Shown here piece after piece: positions 25,937 to 35,502 of a stretch of DNA of 58,034 bases; within the stretch, counting starts at the first letter, position 1, and the number at the start of each line of letters is the position of its first letter. The notes beneath the pieces were generated by a model, which did no database searches, had not been told where the DNA came from, and saw nothing but the letters and a program-made list of their open reading frames with translations. The position numbers and the translations under genes are program-made. The stretch covers positions 1-58,034 of the forward strand of contig JAOUPX010000004.1 of the NCBI GenBank assembly GCA_029879645.1. The letters are read 5' to 3'. Source of the DNA: Nitrospinota bacterium. Lineage in GTDB: Bacteria; Nitrospinota; Nitrospinia; Nitrospinales; Nitrospinaceae.

Positions 25937-26875
25937 ATGGTGGATTATCACATACCCGTACTGAGAGAGGAGGTCCTCCATTATTTAAACGCCGGGGACA
26001 AACATCTCATCGTCGACGGAACATTAGGCGATGGGGGGCATGCTGAAGCGATATTACAGAATTCCGGGCCGCAATGCCGGGTTCTGGGAATCGATCAGGA
26101 CGCAGAAGCCCTGGCAAGAGCCCGCAAGCGGTTGGCTCCTTTTGGAGAAAGGATCATTTTGGTGCACGGGAATTATAGTGAAATCCAAAGCATCCTGGCT
26201 CAAAGGAATATCCAGGGTATCGACGGCTTGCTTTTGGACCTCGGGGTTTCGTCCCGGCAATTGGACACCCCGGAACGCGGGTTCAGCTTTATGCACGACG
26301 GCCCTCTCGACATGAGAATGAATCGAGAGGATACAACGACAGCGGCAGATTTACTCGAAACCCTGTCGGATAAAGAATTAGAAGAAATTATCAAAACTTA
26401 CGGAGAAGAACGGCATTACAAAAAGATCGTACGGTTTATCCGCAAAGCGCAGGGCAAAGGCCCCCTAAGCACTACCGCCTCACTTTCTAAAATCCTCTCC
26501 AGCGCGGTTAGATCTCCGCGTCCTACGAGAATTAATCCCTCTACCCGAACCTTCCAAGCCCTGCGCATTGCGGTCAACCGTGAACTCGATCACCTCCGAA
26601 CCACTCTTACCGACTCCCTGCAGATTTTGAACGCCACCGCCCGACTGGTGGTGATCTCCTTTCATTCCCTGGAAGACCGAATGGTGAAGCATTTTTTCCA
26701 GGAAGAAGCGAAAGCATGCGTCTGCCCTCCGAAAACGCCCATTTGCGTTTGCGGGAAAAAGAGCCGGCTCAATATATTGACCCGCCGCGTGGTTAAGCCC
26801 TCAGCGGCCGAGGTAGAAGCCAATCCCCGCGCTTCCAGTTCCAAGCTGAGAGCGGCTGAAAGAATTTATGTTTAA
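25937..26875 (+). CDS. rsmH: 16S rRNA (cytosine-1402-N4) methyltransferase RsmH
   Basis: RsmH (MraW) methylates N4 of C1402 in the 16S rRNA P-site using S-adenosylmethionine. From ATG 25937, just after a G-rich ribosome site, the 312-residue product begins with the family's YHIPVLREEVL. SAM motif I is IVDGTLGDGGHAEAIL, followed by GLLLDLGVSSRQLDTPERGFSF, RTFQALRIAVNRELD and the end signature VVISFHSLEDRMVKHFF. A longer in-frame start at 25871 would overlap mraZ and adds unconserved residues. Its stop overlaps the ftsL start by 8 bases. Confidence 0.96.
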   Translation: MVDYHIPVLREEVLHYLNAGDKHLIVDGTLGDGGHAEAILQNSGPQCRVLGIDQDAEALARARKRLAPFGERIILVHGNYSEIQSILAQRNIQGIDGLLLDLGVSSRQLDTPERGFSFMHDGPLDMRMNREDTTTAADLLETLSDKELEEIIKTYGEERHYKKIVRFIRKAQGKGPLSTTASLSKILSSAVRSPRPTRINPSTRTFQALRIAVNRELDHLRTTLTDSLQILNATARLVVISFHSLEDRMVKHFFQEEAKACVCPPKTPICVCGKKSRLNILTRRVVKPSAAEVEANPRASSSKLRAAERIYV

Positions 26876-27185
26876 GGTCGTTCGTAATTTAGTGACCGAA
26901 TGGTTTCATGTTTCACCCCGGGAGTTCGGGGTGGTTGTTCTGACGGGATTTTTATTTCTCGCCTGCGCCCTGGTTTACGTCTGGCCTAACGTCAAAATGG
27001 TAAACCTGGCCTATGAATTCCAGGAGCAAAAACGTTTGCATCAGGACTTGATTCAAAAAAACAACCTGCTGAAACTCGAGCGGGACAGCCTGATGTCGCT
27101 GGATCGGATTCAGTACCTGGCCGAATCCCAGATAGGGATGAAGGAACCGGAACCCGGGCAAGTTGTCACTATTCTTCTGAAATAA
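26868..27185 (+). CDS. ftsL: Cell division protein FtsL
   Basis: The 105-residue bitopic protein has a short cytoplasmic head (1-20), one membrane helix (about 21-42, VVVLTGFLFLACALVYVWP) and a periplasmic leucine-zipper-like coiled coil (about 47-85, EQKRLHQDLIQKNNLLKLERDS) ending EPEPGQVVTILLK. FtsL with FtsB and FtsQ activates FtsWI at the septum. FtsL is poorly conserved, so the call rests on topology, size and place between rsmH (8-base overlap) and ftsI (3 bases). Confidence 0.88.
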   Translation: MFKVVRNLVTEWFHVSPREFGVVVLTGFLFLACALVYVWPNVKMVNLAYEFQEQKRLHQDLIQKNNLLKLERDSLMSLDRIQYLAESQIGMKEPEPGQVVTILLK

Positions 27186-27188
27186 GTC

Positions 27189-28937
27189 ATGCGAAATCAT
27201 ACGTCCAAAACTAACCGCTCCTCCGCTCCGGCCCTCAAAGGCAGGTTGTCTATGGTTTCTCTTGTCCTGGCCGCTTTTGGTCTCATCCTGGTCGGGCGGC
27301 TGGTTCACCTCCAGGTTATTCAGCATGATCGCCTCGCGGCTCAATCGGATAAGCAGTATCTGAGAACCGTGGAAATCGCTTCCGGTCGGGGCAATATTTA
27401 TGACCGCAACCGTAACCAGCTGGCCACCAATATCCGCGTCGAATCTATTTACGCCGATCCTAAGAGCGTCATCGACAAAGATAAGACTGCCTACATTCTG
27501 GCCAAGGCGCTTGAAATGAAACCGGGAACCCTCCTGAAAAAACTGAAGTCGGACCGGCATTTCGTCTGGATCAAGCGTAAATGCGAGCTGAATGCCGTCG
27601 AAAAACTCAAGCAGTTGGATCTCCCGGGTATTGGATTTGTCGCCGAGACCAAACGGTATTACCCCAAGCGCAAACTGGCCGCCAGTACTCTCGGGTTCGT
27701 GGGGCTGGACAACCAGGGGCTGGCCGGAGTCGAGCATTTTCACCACGCCGTATTAAAAGGTAATCCTCAGCGATCCGTTCTGGAAAAGGACGCGCGGGGA
27801 CGCTTTTTGTGGACCACCGCTTACGCCCAGGAGATCAACCAGGGAAAACGGGATGTTGTGCTGACTCTGGATGAGGTTATTCAATTCATCGCCGAGCGGG
27901 AACTTAAAAAACAAGTCGAGGATTATCAGGCTAAAAGCGGTCTGGCTATTGTCATGGACCCGTTTACAGGGGCCATCTATGCCCTGGCCTCCGCACCCGA
28001 GTTCAACCCAAACAATTATTCGTCATATCCCCGCAATACCTGGCGAAATGATGCTGTGGCCAGTGCCTACGAACCGGGTTCCATTTTCAAACCCATCGTG
28101 GCTGCGGCCGTTTTGGAGGAAGGGCTGGCAGGGCCGGACGATATCTTTTTCTGCGAAAACGGATCGTTTCAATTGGGCCGGTCGCGCATCGGCGAAGCGG
28201 CTAATCATCAGTTCGGGTGGCTGACCCTGCGTAACATCATTGCCAAGTCGAGCAATATCGGAGCCATAAAAATCGCTCAGAAACTGGGGGAAAAACGTTT
28301 CTTTGCTTATATGCAGAAATTCGGATTCGGAGACAAAATGGGAGTCGACCTTCCGGGAGAAGCGTCCGGGTCGCTGCGAGACCTCAGTCAGTGGTCCGGC
28401 TTGTCCCTTGCTTCTATGTCTTTCGGGCATGAGCTCTCCGTAACGCCCATCCAGATGGTCTCCGCCATCTCAGCCATCGCCAATGGTGGAACTCTTATCC
28501 GGCCGCGTATGACAGAAGCCATCCTGAAAAACGGAACTCTCGAGAAATCATTTGAACCGGAATACATCCATAAAGTGCTTTCCGAAGAAACCAGCCGCCA
28601 GATGATCAATATCCTCAAATCAGTGGTGAAACCCGGAGGCACCGGAGTTAACGCCGCAATTCCCGGGTTCGAGGTTGCGGGGAAAACCGGCACCGCGCAG
28701 AAGATCGACCCCGAGACTCAAAGTTATTCGAAAACCCAATTTCTCGCGTCGTTTATCGGGTTTGTTCCCGCCGACGCGCCACGGCTGGTCATTCTCGTAA
28801 TGATCGACGAGCCGCAAAAATCGTATTGGGGAGGCGAAGTTGCCGCCCCCGTGTTTCAAAAAATTGCCCGAAAAACACTCCAGTATCTTCATATCCCTTC
28901 CAGCCTGGATCGGGTATTCGTGCTGGACCGGGTGTAA
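27189..28937 (+). CDS. ftsI: Septal peptidoglycan transpeptidase FtsI (PBP3)
   Basis: FtsI crosslinks septal peptidoglycan. The 582-residue class B PBP has a membrane helix (about 20-37), the pedestal domain from about 60 (ASGRGNIYDRNRNQLATN), and a transpeptidase domain with S298 in PGSIFKP (SxxK), SSN in IIAKSSNIGA, and K499-T-G in VAGKTGTAQK. No PASTA domain is present. It lies 3 bases after ftsL and 64 before murE. Its partner FtsW is encoded at 34.4 kb in the same cluster. All catalytic residues are intact. Confidence 0.95.
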   Translation: MRNHTSKTNRSSAPALKGRLSMVSLVLAAFGLILVGRLVHLQVIQHDRLAAQSDKQYLRTVEIASGRGNIYDRNRNQLATNIRVESIYADPKSVIDKDKTAYILAKALEMKPGTLLKKLKSDRHFVWIKRKCELNAVEKLKQLDLPGIGFVAETKRYYPKRKLAASTLGFVGLDNQGLAGVEHFHHAVLKGNPQRSVLEKDARGRFLWTTAYAQEINQGKRDVVLTLDEVIQFIAERELKKQVEDYQAKSGLAIVMDPFTGAIYALASAPEFNPNNYSSYPRNTWRNDAVASAYEPGSIFKPIVAAAVLEEGLAGPDDIFFCENGSFQLGRSRIGEAANHQFGWLTLRNIIAKSSNIGAIKIAQKLGEKRFFAYMQKFGFGDKMGVDLPGEASGSLRDLSQWSGLSLASMSFGHELSVTPIQMVSAISAIANGGTLIRPRMTEAILKNGTLEKSFEPEYIHKVLSEETSRQMINILKSVVKPGGTGVNAAIPGFEVAGKTGTAQKIDPETQSYSKTQFLASFIGFVPADAPRLVILVMIDEPQKSYWGGEVAAPVFQKIARKTLQYLHIPSSLDRVFVLDRV

Positions 28938-29001
28938 TTGAAATCTGAAGGCTGAGGCCGGAAGCTACCGAATCCCCGGTTACTCCTTCAATCAAGTGGT
29001 T

Positions 29002-30504
29002 ATGAGCCAAAAACTTTTAAACCTGATCGATGGTTACCCTATGGCGGATATAACGGGTTCGCTGGACCGTGAAATATCATCCATCGCTTACGACTCCCGC
29101 AAGGTTGAGCCGGCGGGCTTATTTATTGCCATGCCCGGCCACCATCACGACGGGAGCCGGTTTATCGGGCAGGCTCTCGAAAAGCAGGTGGGAGCGTACG
29201 TCACTGAAATGTCGAAGGAGCAGACTGCCGAAGCGGGCTTTCAAGGCTACGGCGCTACCGCCATCCACGTGGACGATTCGCGGCATGTACTGGCCTGGGT
29301 GTCCGACCGGTTTTACGGCCAGCCTTCGGACCAGTTGGATTTGATCGGCATCACCGGAACCAACGGTAAAACCACGTTGACCTATCTTCTGGAGCGGATT
29401 TTTGAAACAGCGGGACATTCCTGCGGTGTCATCGGTTCCATAAACTACCGCTACAGCGGCACAGAATACCCGGCACCCATGACAACGCCGGAAGCGCTGG
29501 AGATTAACCGCATGCTCTCAGAAATGACGAATCAGGGAGTCGAGAAATGCTGCATAGAGGTGTCGTCTCATTCGCTGGCGCTCAAGCGGGCGCGGGAGTT
29601 GCGGTTTGCAGTAGGAGTGTTCACCAACCTGACGCGGGATCATCTCGATTATCACAAAACGCTGGACCACTACAAAGAAAGCAAAAAGATTCTGTTTCGC
29701 GATTGCAAAGTTAAAAAACAAGTCATCAACATCGATGATCCGGTGGGAAGGGAAATTGTGCAGGAAAACTCCCTTGAAACCCTGACCACTGGACTGGACT
29801 CGCGTGCAGACGTGACGGCGGAGGATTGTGTTCTGTCGGAAGGCGGCATCCGGTTCACACTGAAGACCCCTTCAGGCACCCAGGCCATTTTGTCCCCTCT
29901 GCTTGGGCGGCACAATGTTCACAACCTGCTCTCCGCCTCTGCCGTCGCGTTGGCGCAGGGACTTTCCCTCGCGCAAATCGCGCGGGGCATCCAGTCGCTG
30001 GAGCGGGTTCCGGGCCGGTTTGAAAAAGTACAACAGGGCCAGGACTTCATCGTGGCTGTCGATTACGCCCACACGGATGACGCGCTGGCCAACGCTCTGA
30101 AAGCCGCCCGGACCATCACGAAAAACAGGGTAATTGTTGTTTTCGGATGCGGCGGCGATCGGGACCCGGGCAAACGCAAGGAAATGGGACGTGTTGCGTT
30201 GGAGTTGAGCGATTTTACCGTCATCACCTCCGACAATCCCCGTACCGAGGACCCGAAGCAAATTATCCGGAATATCTGCGAAGGTATTCCAGCGAATCGG
30301 AAACAGGAAGAGCATTACACGATCCTTCCCCACCGCAGGGAGGCGATTGAATTCGCGATCAACCGTGCGCAAGCAGGGGATCTTGTGTTGATCGCAGGCA
30401 AAGGGCACGAGGATTACCAGATTCTCAATACTGGAAAAATTCATTTTGACGACCGTGAAGAAGCGGAACGGGCTCTTCGAATAAGGATGGGTGTGAATGG
30501 TTAG
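29002..30504 (+). CDS. murE: UDP-MurNAc-tripeptide synthetase MurE (meso-DAP type)
   Basis: MurE adds the third peptide residue to UDP-MurNAc-L-Ala-D-Glu. The 500-residue product has P-loop GITGTNGKTTLTY, the UDP-binding SSHSLAL region, the carbamylated-lysine neighbourhood around ALKRAR, and DNPR at 411-414, which marks meso-diaminopimelate rather than lysine as substrate. ATG 29002 is preferred; a GTG two codons upstream (28996) is also possible and no strong ribosome site decides. The stop overlaps murF by 8 bases, suggesting coupled translation. Confidence 0.95.
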   Translation: MSQKLLNLIDGYPMADITGSLDREISSIAYDSRKVEPAGLFIAMPGHHHDGSRFIGQALEKQVGAYVTEMSKEQTAEAGFQGYGATAIHVDDSRHVLAWVSDRFYGQPSDQLDLIGITGTNGKTTLTYLLERIFETAGHSCGVIGSINYRYSGTEYPAPMTTPEALEINRMLSEMTNQGVEKCCIEVSSHSLALKRARELRFAVGVFTNLTRDHLDYHKTLDHYKESKKILFRDCKVKKQVINIDDPVGREIVQENSLETLTTGLDSRADVTAEDCVLSEGGIRFTLKTPSGTQAILSPLLGRHNVHNLLSASAVALAQGLSLAQIARGIQSLERVPGRFEKVQQGQDFIVAVDYAHTDDALANALKAARTITKNRVIVVFGCGGDRDPGKRKEMGRVALELSDFTVITSDNPRTEDPKQIIRNICEGIPANRKQEEHYTILPHRREAIEFAINRAQAGDLVLIAGKGHEDYQILNTGKIHFDDREEAERALRIRMGVNG

Positions 30505-31891
30505 CGACTTAAAAACATTGTTAGACGCGGTTCAGGGGGAATTATTGGTGGGTGAGCCTTCCAAAAAGTTCCAGGAAGTGTCGATTGATTCCAGAACCCT
30601 GCAGGCAGGCCAGTTGTTTTTTTGTATCCAGGGGGATCGGTTCGATGGCCATGACTTTCTGGCCGAAGCGGCCGAAAAAAAGGTAGCAGGCGTGGTGGTT
30701 TCTGATCGCACAAAACTTAATAAGTTTTTGTACGAACAAGCCGGACTTTTTGCGGTGGCTGTGCCGGATACCACCCAAGCTCTGCAGGAGTTGGCGGGTT
30801 ATCACAGAAAACAGTTTCAGGTCCATATGATCGGTGTCACGGGAACCAATGGCAAATCGACCACCAAGGAAATCATCGCCAGTGTTTTAAAAACACGGTA
30901 TCCGACCCTGAAAACAGAAGGCAACCTGAACAACCACATTGGATTACCGCTCACTTTGCTGAAATTAAACAAATCCCATAAAGCGGCGGTGGTGGAAATG
31001 GGTATGAGCGCCGCAGGGGAAATCGCGCGGCTGGCGGAAATCGCACTGCCTCGAATCGGAGTGATCACCAATATTTCCCAGGCGCATATGATCGAGCTCA
31101 AGACCGTAAAAGATATTCAACAAGCCAAAGGCGAACTGTTTAAAGCCCTGCCGCAACAGGGTACCGCAATCGTCAATGCCGACGATCCCCTGGTCTGCGA
31201 ACTGGCTGAGAAACTGCGAATCAAAAAAATTACATTTGGTATCGAAAGCAAAGCTGACATCACGGCCACCGATATTCGCTCCGGATCAATTTCCGGCTTT
31301 GACTTTACCTTGAACATATTGAACAAAAAAATTGCAGTGCACATGCCCTTGCTGGGCCGATTCAATATTTACAATGCGCTCGCGGCCGCCGCTGTAGGTC
31401 ACGCTTTGGACATTCCCCTGGAGCAGATTAAATCCGGATTGGGTGCCCGGCACAAACTCCCGCAACGCGGAGATTCCATCCGCTACAGGAACATGGCCCT
31501 TCTCAACGACACTTACAACGCGAATCCACAATCAATGCGGGAAGCCATGCAAACCCTGAAAGAGTACACCGCCGACGGAAGAAAGTTCCTGGTGATTGGA
31601 GACATGCTGGAGCTGGGCGATCTTGAACGGTCCGCTCATCAGCAATTGGGAGGCGAAGTCGCCAGATATAAGTTTGATTTCCTGGTAACAGTCGGCGACC
31701 TCGCGCGCCTGGCTGGCGAAGCCGCCCTGAAATCAGGGATGAGTGAAAACCAGGTGCATGTTTTCGACAGCCACCAGGCCGCCGTAGATTTTCTGAAGAA
31801 GAACTCCCGTCCCGGCGACTGCCTGTTATTTAAGGGATCGCGCGGAGCGCACATGGAAACTGTTATGGAAGATTTAATGAAGCAGGACTAG
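30497..31891 (+). CDS. murF: UDP-MurNAc-tripeptide:D-Ala-D-Ala ligase MurF
   Basis: MurF attaches D-Ala-D-Ala to finish the UDP-MurNAc pentapeptide. The 464-residue product has the three-domain Mur ligase plan: an N-terminal UDP-binding domain (VSIDSRTLQAGQLFFCIQG), the ATPase with GVTGTNGKSTTKEI, HIGLPLTLL and EMGMSAAGEIARL, and the C-terminal domain with NDTYNANPQSMREAM. It starts inside murE by 8 bases and ends 8 bases before mraY. The call is firm. Confidence 0.95.
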   Translation: MVSDLKTLLDAVQGELLVGEPSKKFQEVSIDSRTLQAGQLFFCIQGDRFDGHDFLAEAAEKKVAGVVVSDRTKLNKFLYEQAGLFAVAVPDTTQALQELAGYHRKQFQVHMIGVTGTNGKSTTKEIIASVLKTRYPTLKTEGNLNNHIGLPLTLLKLNKSHKAAVVEMGMSAAGEIARLAEIALPRIGVITNISQAHMIELKTVKDIQQAKGELFKALPQQGTAIVNADDPLVCELAEKLRIKKITFGIESKADITATDIRSGSISGFDFTLNILNKKIAVHMPLLGRFNIYNALAAAAVGHALDIPLEQIKSGLGARHKLPQRGDSIRYRNMALLNDTYNANPQSMREAMQTLKEYTADGRKFLVIGDMLELGDLERSAHQQLGGEVARYKFDFLVTVGDLARLAGEAALKSGMSENQVHVFDSHQAAVDFLKKNSRPGDCLLFKGSRGAHMETVMEDLMKQD

Positions 31892-31899
31892 AGGAAACG

Positions 31900-32985
31900 A
31901 TGTTTTATCACATTTTTTATCCACTCAGCACAGAGTATTCCATCTTCAACGTGTTCCGGTATATCACCTTCCGGTCTGCGTGGGCCGGAATCACTGCGCT
32001 GGCTCTTTCTCTGCTGATTGCCCCGCATCTGATCCGGTTCCTGCAGCGATGGCAGATAGGCGAAAAAATACGGGAAGATGGTCCGCAGCGGCACTTAAGC
32101 AAGTCGGGCACACCGACCATGGGCGGACTGCTGATCCTGTTTGCTTTCATTTTATCTACATTATTGTGGTCGAATCTCAGCAATCTTTACATATGGGTGG
32201 TGGTATTCGTCGCCGTTGGGTTTGGCTTGATTGGGCTGTACGATGACACCTTGAAATTCAGAAAAGGAGACGGCCTCAGCGCGCGCGCAAAGATATTGCT
32301 CCAGATCCTGATGAGCATCGGTGTGGGTATTTTCCTGGTTTATTTCGATCCGGCCCGTTCCGGTTACTCAAGCCAATTGTTTGTCCCCTTCTTCAAGGAT
32401 TTCAGACCCGATCTTGGCTGGGGATATCTCGTGTTCATCGTATTCATCGTGGTAGGCACCTCCAACGCCGTGAACCTGACCGATGGGCTGGACGGATTAG
32501 CCATCGGACCGATCATTATCGCAACGATTACTTTTACAGGGATCGTCTACCTGACGGGTCACTTCAAATTTGCGGAGTATCTGAACATCCAGCACATCCG
32601 GGAAGCGGGAGAGCTGGCCGTACTGACTTCCGCTATCGTCGGAGCCAGCCTGGGGTTTCTCTGGTACAACACGTACCCCGCACAAATCTTCATGGGCGAT
32701 GTCGGTTCCCTTTCCCTGGGCGGGGTTTTGGGCGCCATCGCCTGTATTTCCAAACAGGAATTGCTCTTGATTCCCGTCGGCGGAATTTTCGTTATCGAAG
32801 CATTGTCCGTAATCATTCAAGTCGGATATTTCAAATACACCGGAGGCAAGCGCTTTTTCAAAATGGCGCCCCTGCATCATCATTTTGAACAGTTAGGCTG
32901 GCCCGAACCCAAAGTGATCGTACGGTTCTGGATCGTCGCGGCGATCATGGCCATTGCCAGCCTGAGCACGCTCAAACTGAGGTAA
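31900..32985 (+). CDS. mraY: Phospho-MurNAc-pentapeptide translocase MraY
   Basis: MraY transfers phospho-MurNAc-pentapeptide to undecaprenyl phosphate, giving lipid I at the inner membrane. The 361-residue, ten-helix product shows SGTPTMGGLLIL, the aspartate pair in GLYDDTLK, NLTDGLDGLAIGP, FMGDVGSLSLGG and the histidine motif MAPLHHHFEQLGW. Length and all catalytic loops are normal. It lies 8 bases after murF and 3 before murD. Confidence 0.97.
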   Translation: MFYHIFYPLSTEYSIFNVFRYITFRSAWAGITALALSLLIAPHLIRFLQRWQIGEKIREDGPQRHLSKSGTPTMGGLLILFAFILSTLLWSNLSNLYIWVVVFVAVGFGLIGLYDDTLKFRKGDGLSARAKILLQILMSIGVGIFLVYFDPARSGYSSQLFVPFFKDFRPDLGWGYLVFIVFIVVGTSNAVNLTDGLDGLAIGPIIIATITFTGIVYLTGHFKFAEYLNIQHIREAGELAVLTSAIVGASLGFLWYNTYPAQIFMGDVGSLSLGGVLGAIACISKQELLLIPVGGIFVIEALSVIIQVGYFKYTGGKRFFKMAPLHHHFEQLGWPEPKVIVRFWIVAAIMAIASLSTLKLR

Positions 32986-32988
32986 CAA

Positions 32989-34323
32989 GTGGACTTTAAG
33001 AATAAAAATATTTCCATCATCGGAATGGCGCGTAGCGGTATCGCCGCCGCCAATTTTCTCGCGGAACAAGGCGCGCATGTAACCCTGATGGACGGCAAAC
33101 CCGAACACGCGTTGAGCGAAACACTGAGGCAACTCGCATCCGGTGTGAATACGGTTTTCCAATCGTCCAGACCTTTGCCGGATGCCGACCTTGTCGTTTT
33201 GAGTCCGGGAGTGGATATCCATTCGCCGGATTTGAATTCCGCCCGCGAAAGGGAAATCGAAATCATCAGTGAATTGGAATTAGGCTACCGGGTCAGCAAG
33301 ACCCCCATCATCGCGATCACTGGAACCAACGGCAAGTCCACGACCACTTCGTTAATCGGCCATTTATTGGAACAAGGTGGCAAGGACGTGCGGGTGGGAG
33401 GAAACATTGGAGTTCCCTTTATCTCCCTCGTTAAAGACGCTCCAAGAGATTACATGGTTCTGGAGATCAGCAGTTTTCAACTGGAAGGCGCAGTACAGTT
33501 TCATCCTCACATCGCCGTCATATTGAACATTACGCCTGATCATCTCGACCGGCATAAAACGATGGAACACTACGCCGAATTAAAAGAAAAGATTGCCGCC
33601 CAGCAAACGCAGGATGATTTTCTGGTCCTCAACTACGACGACCCCTGGGTTCACCGTGTTTCAACCGGCAAGAATTCGCAAAAATGGTATTTCAGCTCCG
33701 TTGGGCCGGTAAAGTTGGGTTGTTATTTGAATAAAGACCGCCTCCTGTTCAAGGACAGCGAAAAAGAAGAGGAGATCTGCCGTATCGCCGATCTGCATCC
33801 GTCCATGCAATTGCAGATGGAAAACATCCTGCCGTCGGTTCTGGTCGCCCGGTTGGCGGGAATCGATTCCGCATCCATCGCCAGGACCCTGCGCGAATTC
33901 AAGGGACTGGAGCACCGTTTGGAATGGGTCCGCTCCCTCAACGGTGTGGACTTTATAAACGACTCCAAGGGCACCAACATCGGCGCGCTGGAAAAATCCC
34001 TTAACAGCTTTGACAAGCCCATCATCCTGATCGCGGGTGGACAAGACAAGGGCGGAGACTTTCAAACCTTAAAGTCGCTGTTCAAAAAGAAAGTCAAACA
34101 CATGATTTTGATCGGTGAAGCCCGCCCGAAGATTCAGGCCGTTCTAAATGGATCGTTCGGCTATGAAAGCGCGGATGACATGGGGTCCGCAGTACGCAGG
34201 GCTTACGCCCAGGCTCAACCGGGAGACGTGGTTCTTCTCTCGCCGGCATGTGCCAGTTTCGATATGTTCCGGGATTATGCAGACCGCGGGCGCCAATTTA
34301 AAGAATATGTGCAATCTCTTTGA
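32989..34323 (+). CDS. murD: UDP-MurNAc-L-Ala:D-Glu ligase MurD
   Basis: MurD adds D-glutamate to UDP-MurNAc-L-Ala. The 444-residue product starts at GTG 32989, shortly after TGAGG. Motifs: N-terminal Rossmann IIGMARSGIAAANFLAEQG, P-loop AITGTNGKSTTTSLIG, EISSFQLEG, NITPDHLDRH and the C-terminal INDSKGTN. It sits between mraY (3 bases) and ftsW (56 bases). Complete and typical. Confidence 0.95.
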   Translation: MDFKNKNISIIGMARSGIAAANFLAEQGAHVTLMDGKPEHALSETLRQLASGVNTVFQSSRPLPDADLVVLSPGVDIHSPDLNSAREREIEIISELELGYRVSKTPIIAITGTNGKSTTTSLIGHLLEQGGKDVRVGGNIGVPFISLVKDAPRDYMVLEISSFQLEGAVQFHPHIAVILNITPDHLDRHKTMEHYAELKEKIAAQQTQDDFLVLNYDDPWVHRVSTGKNSQKWYFSSVGPVKLGCYLNKDRLLFKDSEKEEEICRIADLHPSMQLQMENILPSVLVARLAGIDSASIARTLREFKGLEHRLEWVRSLNGVDFINDSKGTNIGALEKSLNSFDKPIILIAGGQDKGGDFQTLKSLFKKKVKHMILIGEARPKIQAVLNGSFGYESADDMGSAVRRAYAQAQPGDVVLLSPACASFDMFRDYADRGRQFKEYVQSL

Positions 34324-34379
34324 GAAGCACGAATTTTGAGTTTAAGTGCAATTGTTTTTTAAAACTTTAGAGGAAATGA

Positions 34380-35492
34380 GTGAGTACTCATCGCAAAAGT
34401 CAAAACGGGTGCGATTCGACTCTGGCCTGGACCCTGGCCGCACTGATTCTGGCAGGAATCGTCATGGTCTTCAGTTCCAGCGCAGTGTATGCCCAGGAAA
34501 CTTATCAGGACTCGTTTTATTTACTGAAACGTCATTTTGCCTGGGCCCTGCTGGGAACCGGTCTGCTCATATTTGCACGCAAGTTCGACTATCACCAGTG
34601 GGAAAAGCTGACGCTTCCCATCATGGGGGCAACACTCCTCCTTCTGCTGGCAGTCATGGTACCCAGCCTCAGCAAAGAAGTGGGGGGTGCGAGGCGGTGG
34701 TTAACGCTCGGCGGATTTTCCGTGCAACCGTCGGAAATCGCCAAGTTCACCGTCATTCTGTTCATCGCCAAATCCATGGTGAAACGCGCCGACAAACTGA
34801 AAAGCTTTGCCTACGGGTATCTGCCCAATCTGATTGTGCTGGGCATATTTTTTCTGCTGATTCTCCTGCAACCGGATTTCGGCACTGCCATGATCATTTC
34901 CATCGTGGCGTTTCTCATGCTGTACGTCGCCGGAATTCAAAAAAGGTTCCTGGCGTACTCCGTGTTGGCGGTCATTCCGTTTCTCGTCACTGCAGTGATG
35001 GGCGCCCAGTACAGAACGCGACGCATTCTTTCATTTCTCGACCCCTGGGCCGACCCTTCGGATACAGGGTTTCAGGCAGTCCAATCGTTTCTTGCGTTCG
35101 GACGTGGGGGCATCTGGGGACTTGGTTTGGGCGACAGCCGGCAGAAGCTGTTTTATCTGCCGGAGGCACATACCGATTTCATCTTCTCCGTGATCGGAGA
35201 AGAACTGGGGATTATTGGCACGGTGGGTATCATCCTGCTGTTCGGTATTTTGATCTGGCGCGGATTCACCATTGCATCGCAAGCAAAAGATTTATACGGA
35301 ACGCACCTGGCCATCGGAGTGACTTTGCTGGTAGGGGTTCAGGCCTTCACCAATATGGGTGTGGCCGTCGGCATTCTGCCGACGAAGGGATTGACGCTTC
35401 CATTCATCAGCCTGGGCGGATCGTCCCTGCTGATCACACTGTTGTGCATGGGAGTGCTGTTAAACATTTCGGACCACTCGGTCCGGCGGTAA
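34380..35492 (+). CDS. ftsW: Septal peptidoglycan polymerase FtsW (SEDS)
   Basis: FtsW is the SEDS-family glycosyltransferase that polymerises septal glycan from lipid II with FtsI. The 370-residue product has about ten helices and the SEDS signatures: KEVGGARRWLTLGGFSVQPSE, LLQPDFGTAMI, and GRGGIWGLGLGDSRQK with PEAHTDFIFSVIGEELG. The start is GTG 34380; the ATG at 34376 is in another frame. Downstream PTKGLTLPFISLGGSSL is the conserved last motif. It is followed 10 bases later by murG. Confidence 0.95.
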   Translation: MSTHRKSQNGCDSTLAWTLAALILAGIVMVFSSSAVYAQETYQDSFYLLKRHFAWALLGTGLLIFARKFDYHQWEKLTLPIMGATLLLLLAVMVPSLSKEVGGARRWLTLGGFSVQPSEIAKFTVILFIAKSMVKRADKLKSFAYGYLPNLIVLGIFFLLILLQPDFGTAMIISIVAFLMLYVAGIQKRFLAYSVLAVIPFLVTAVMGAQYRTRRILSFLDPWADPSDTGFQAVQSFLAFGRGGIWGLGLGDSRQKLFYLPEAHTDFIFSVIGEELGIIGTVGIILLFGILIWRGFTIASQAKDLYGTHLAIGVTLLVGVQAFTNMGVAVGILPTKGLTLPFISLGGSSLLITLLCMGVLLNISDHSVRR

Positions 35493-35502
35493 ATCAAAAA
35501 TC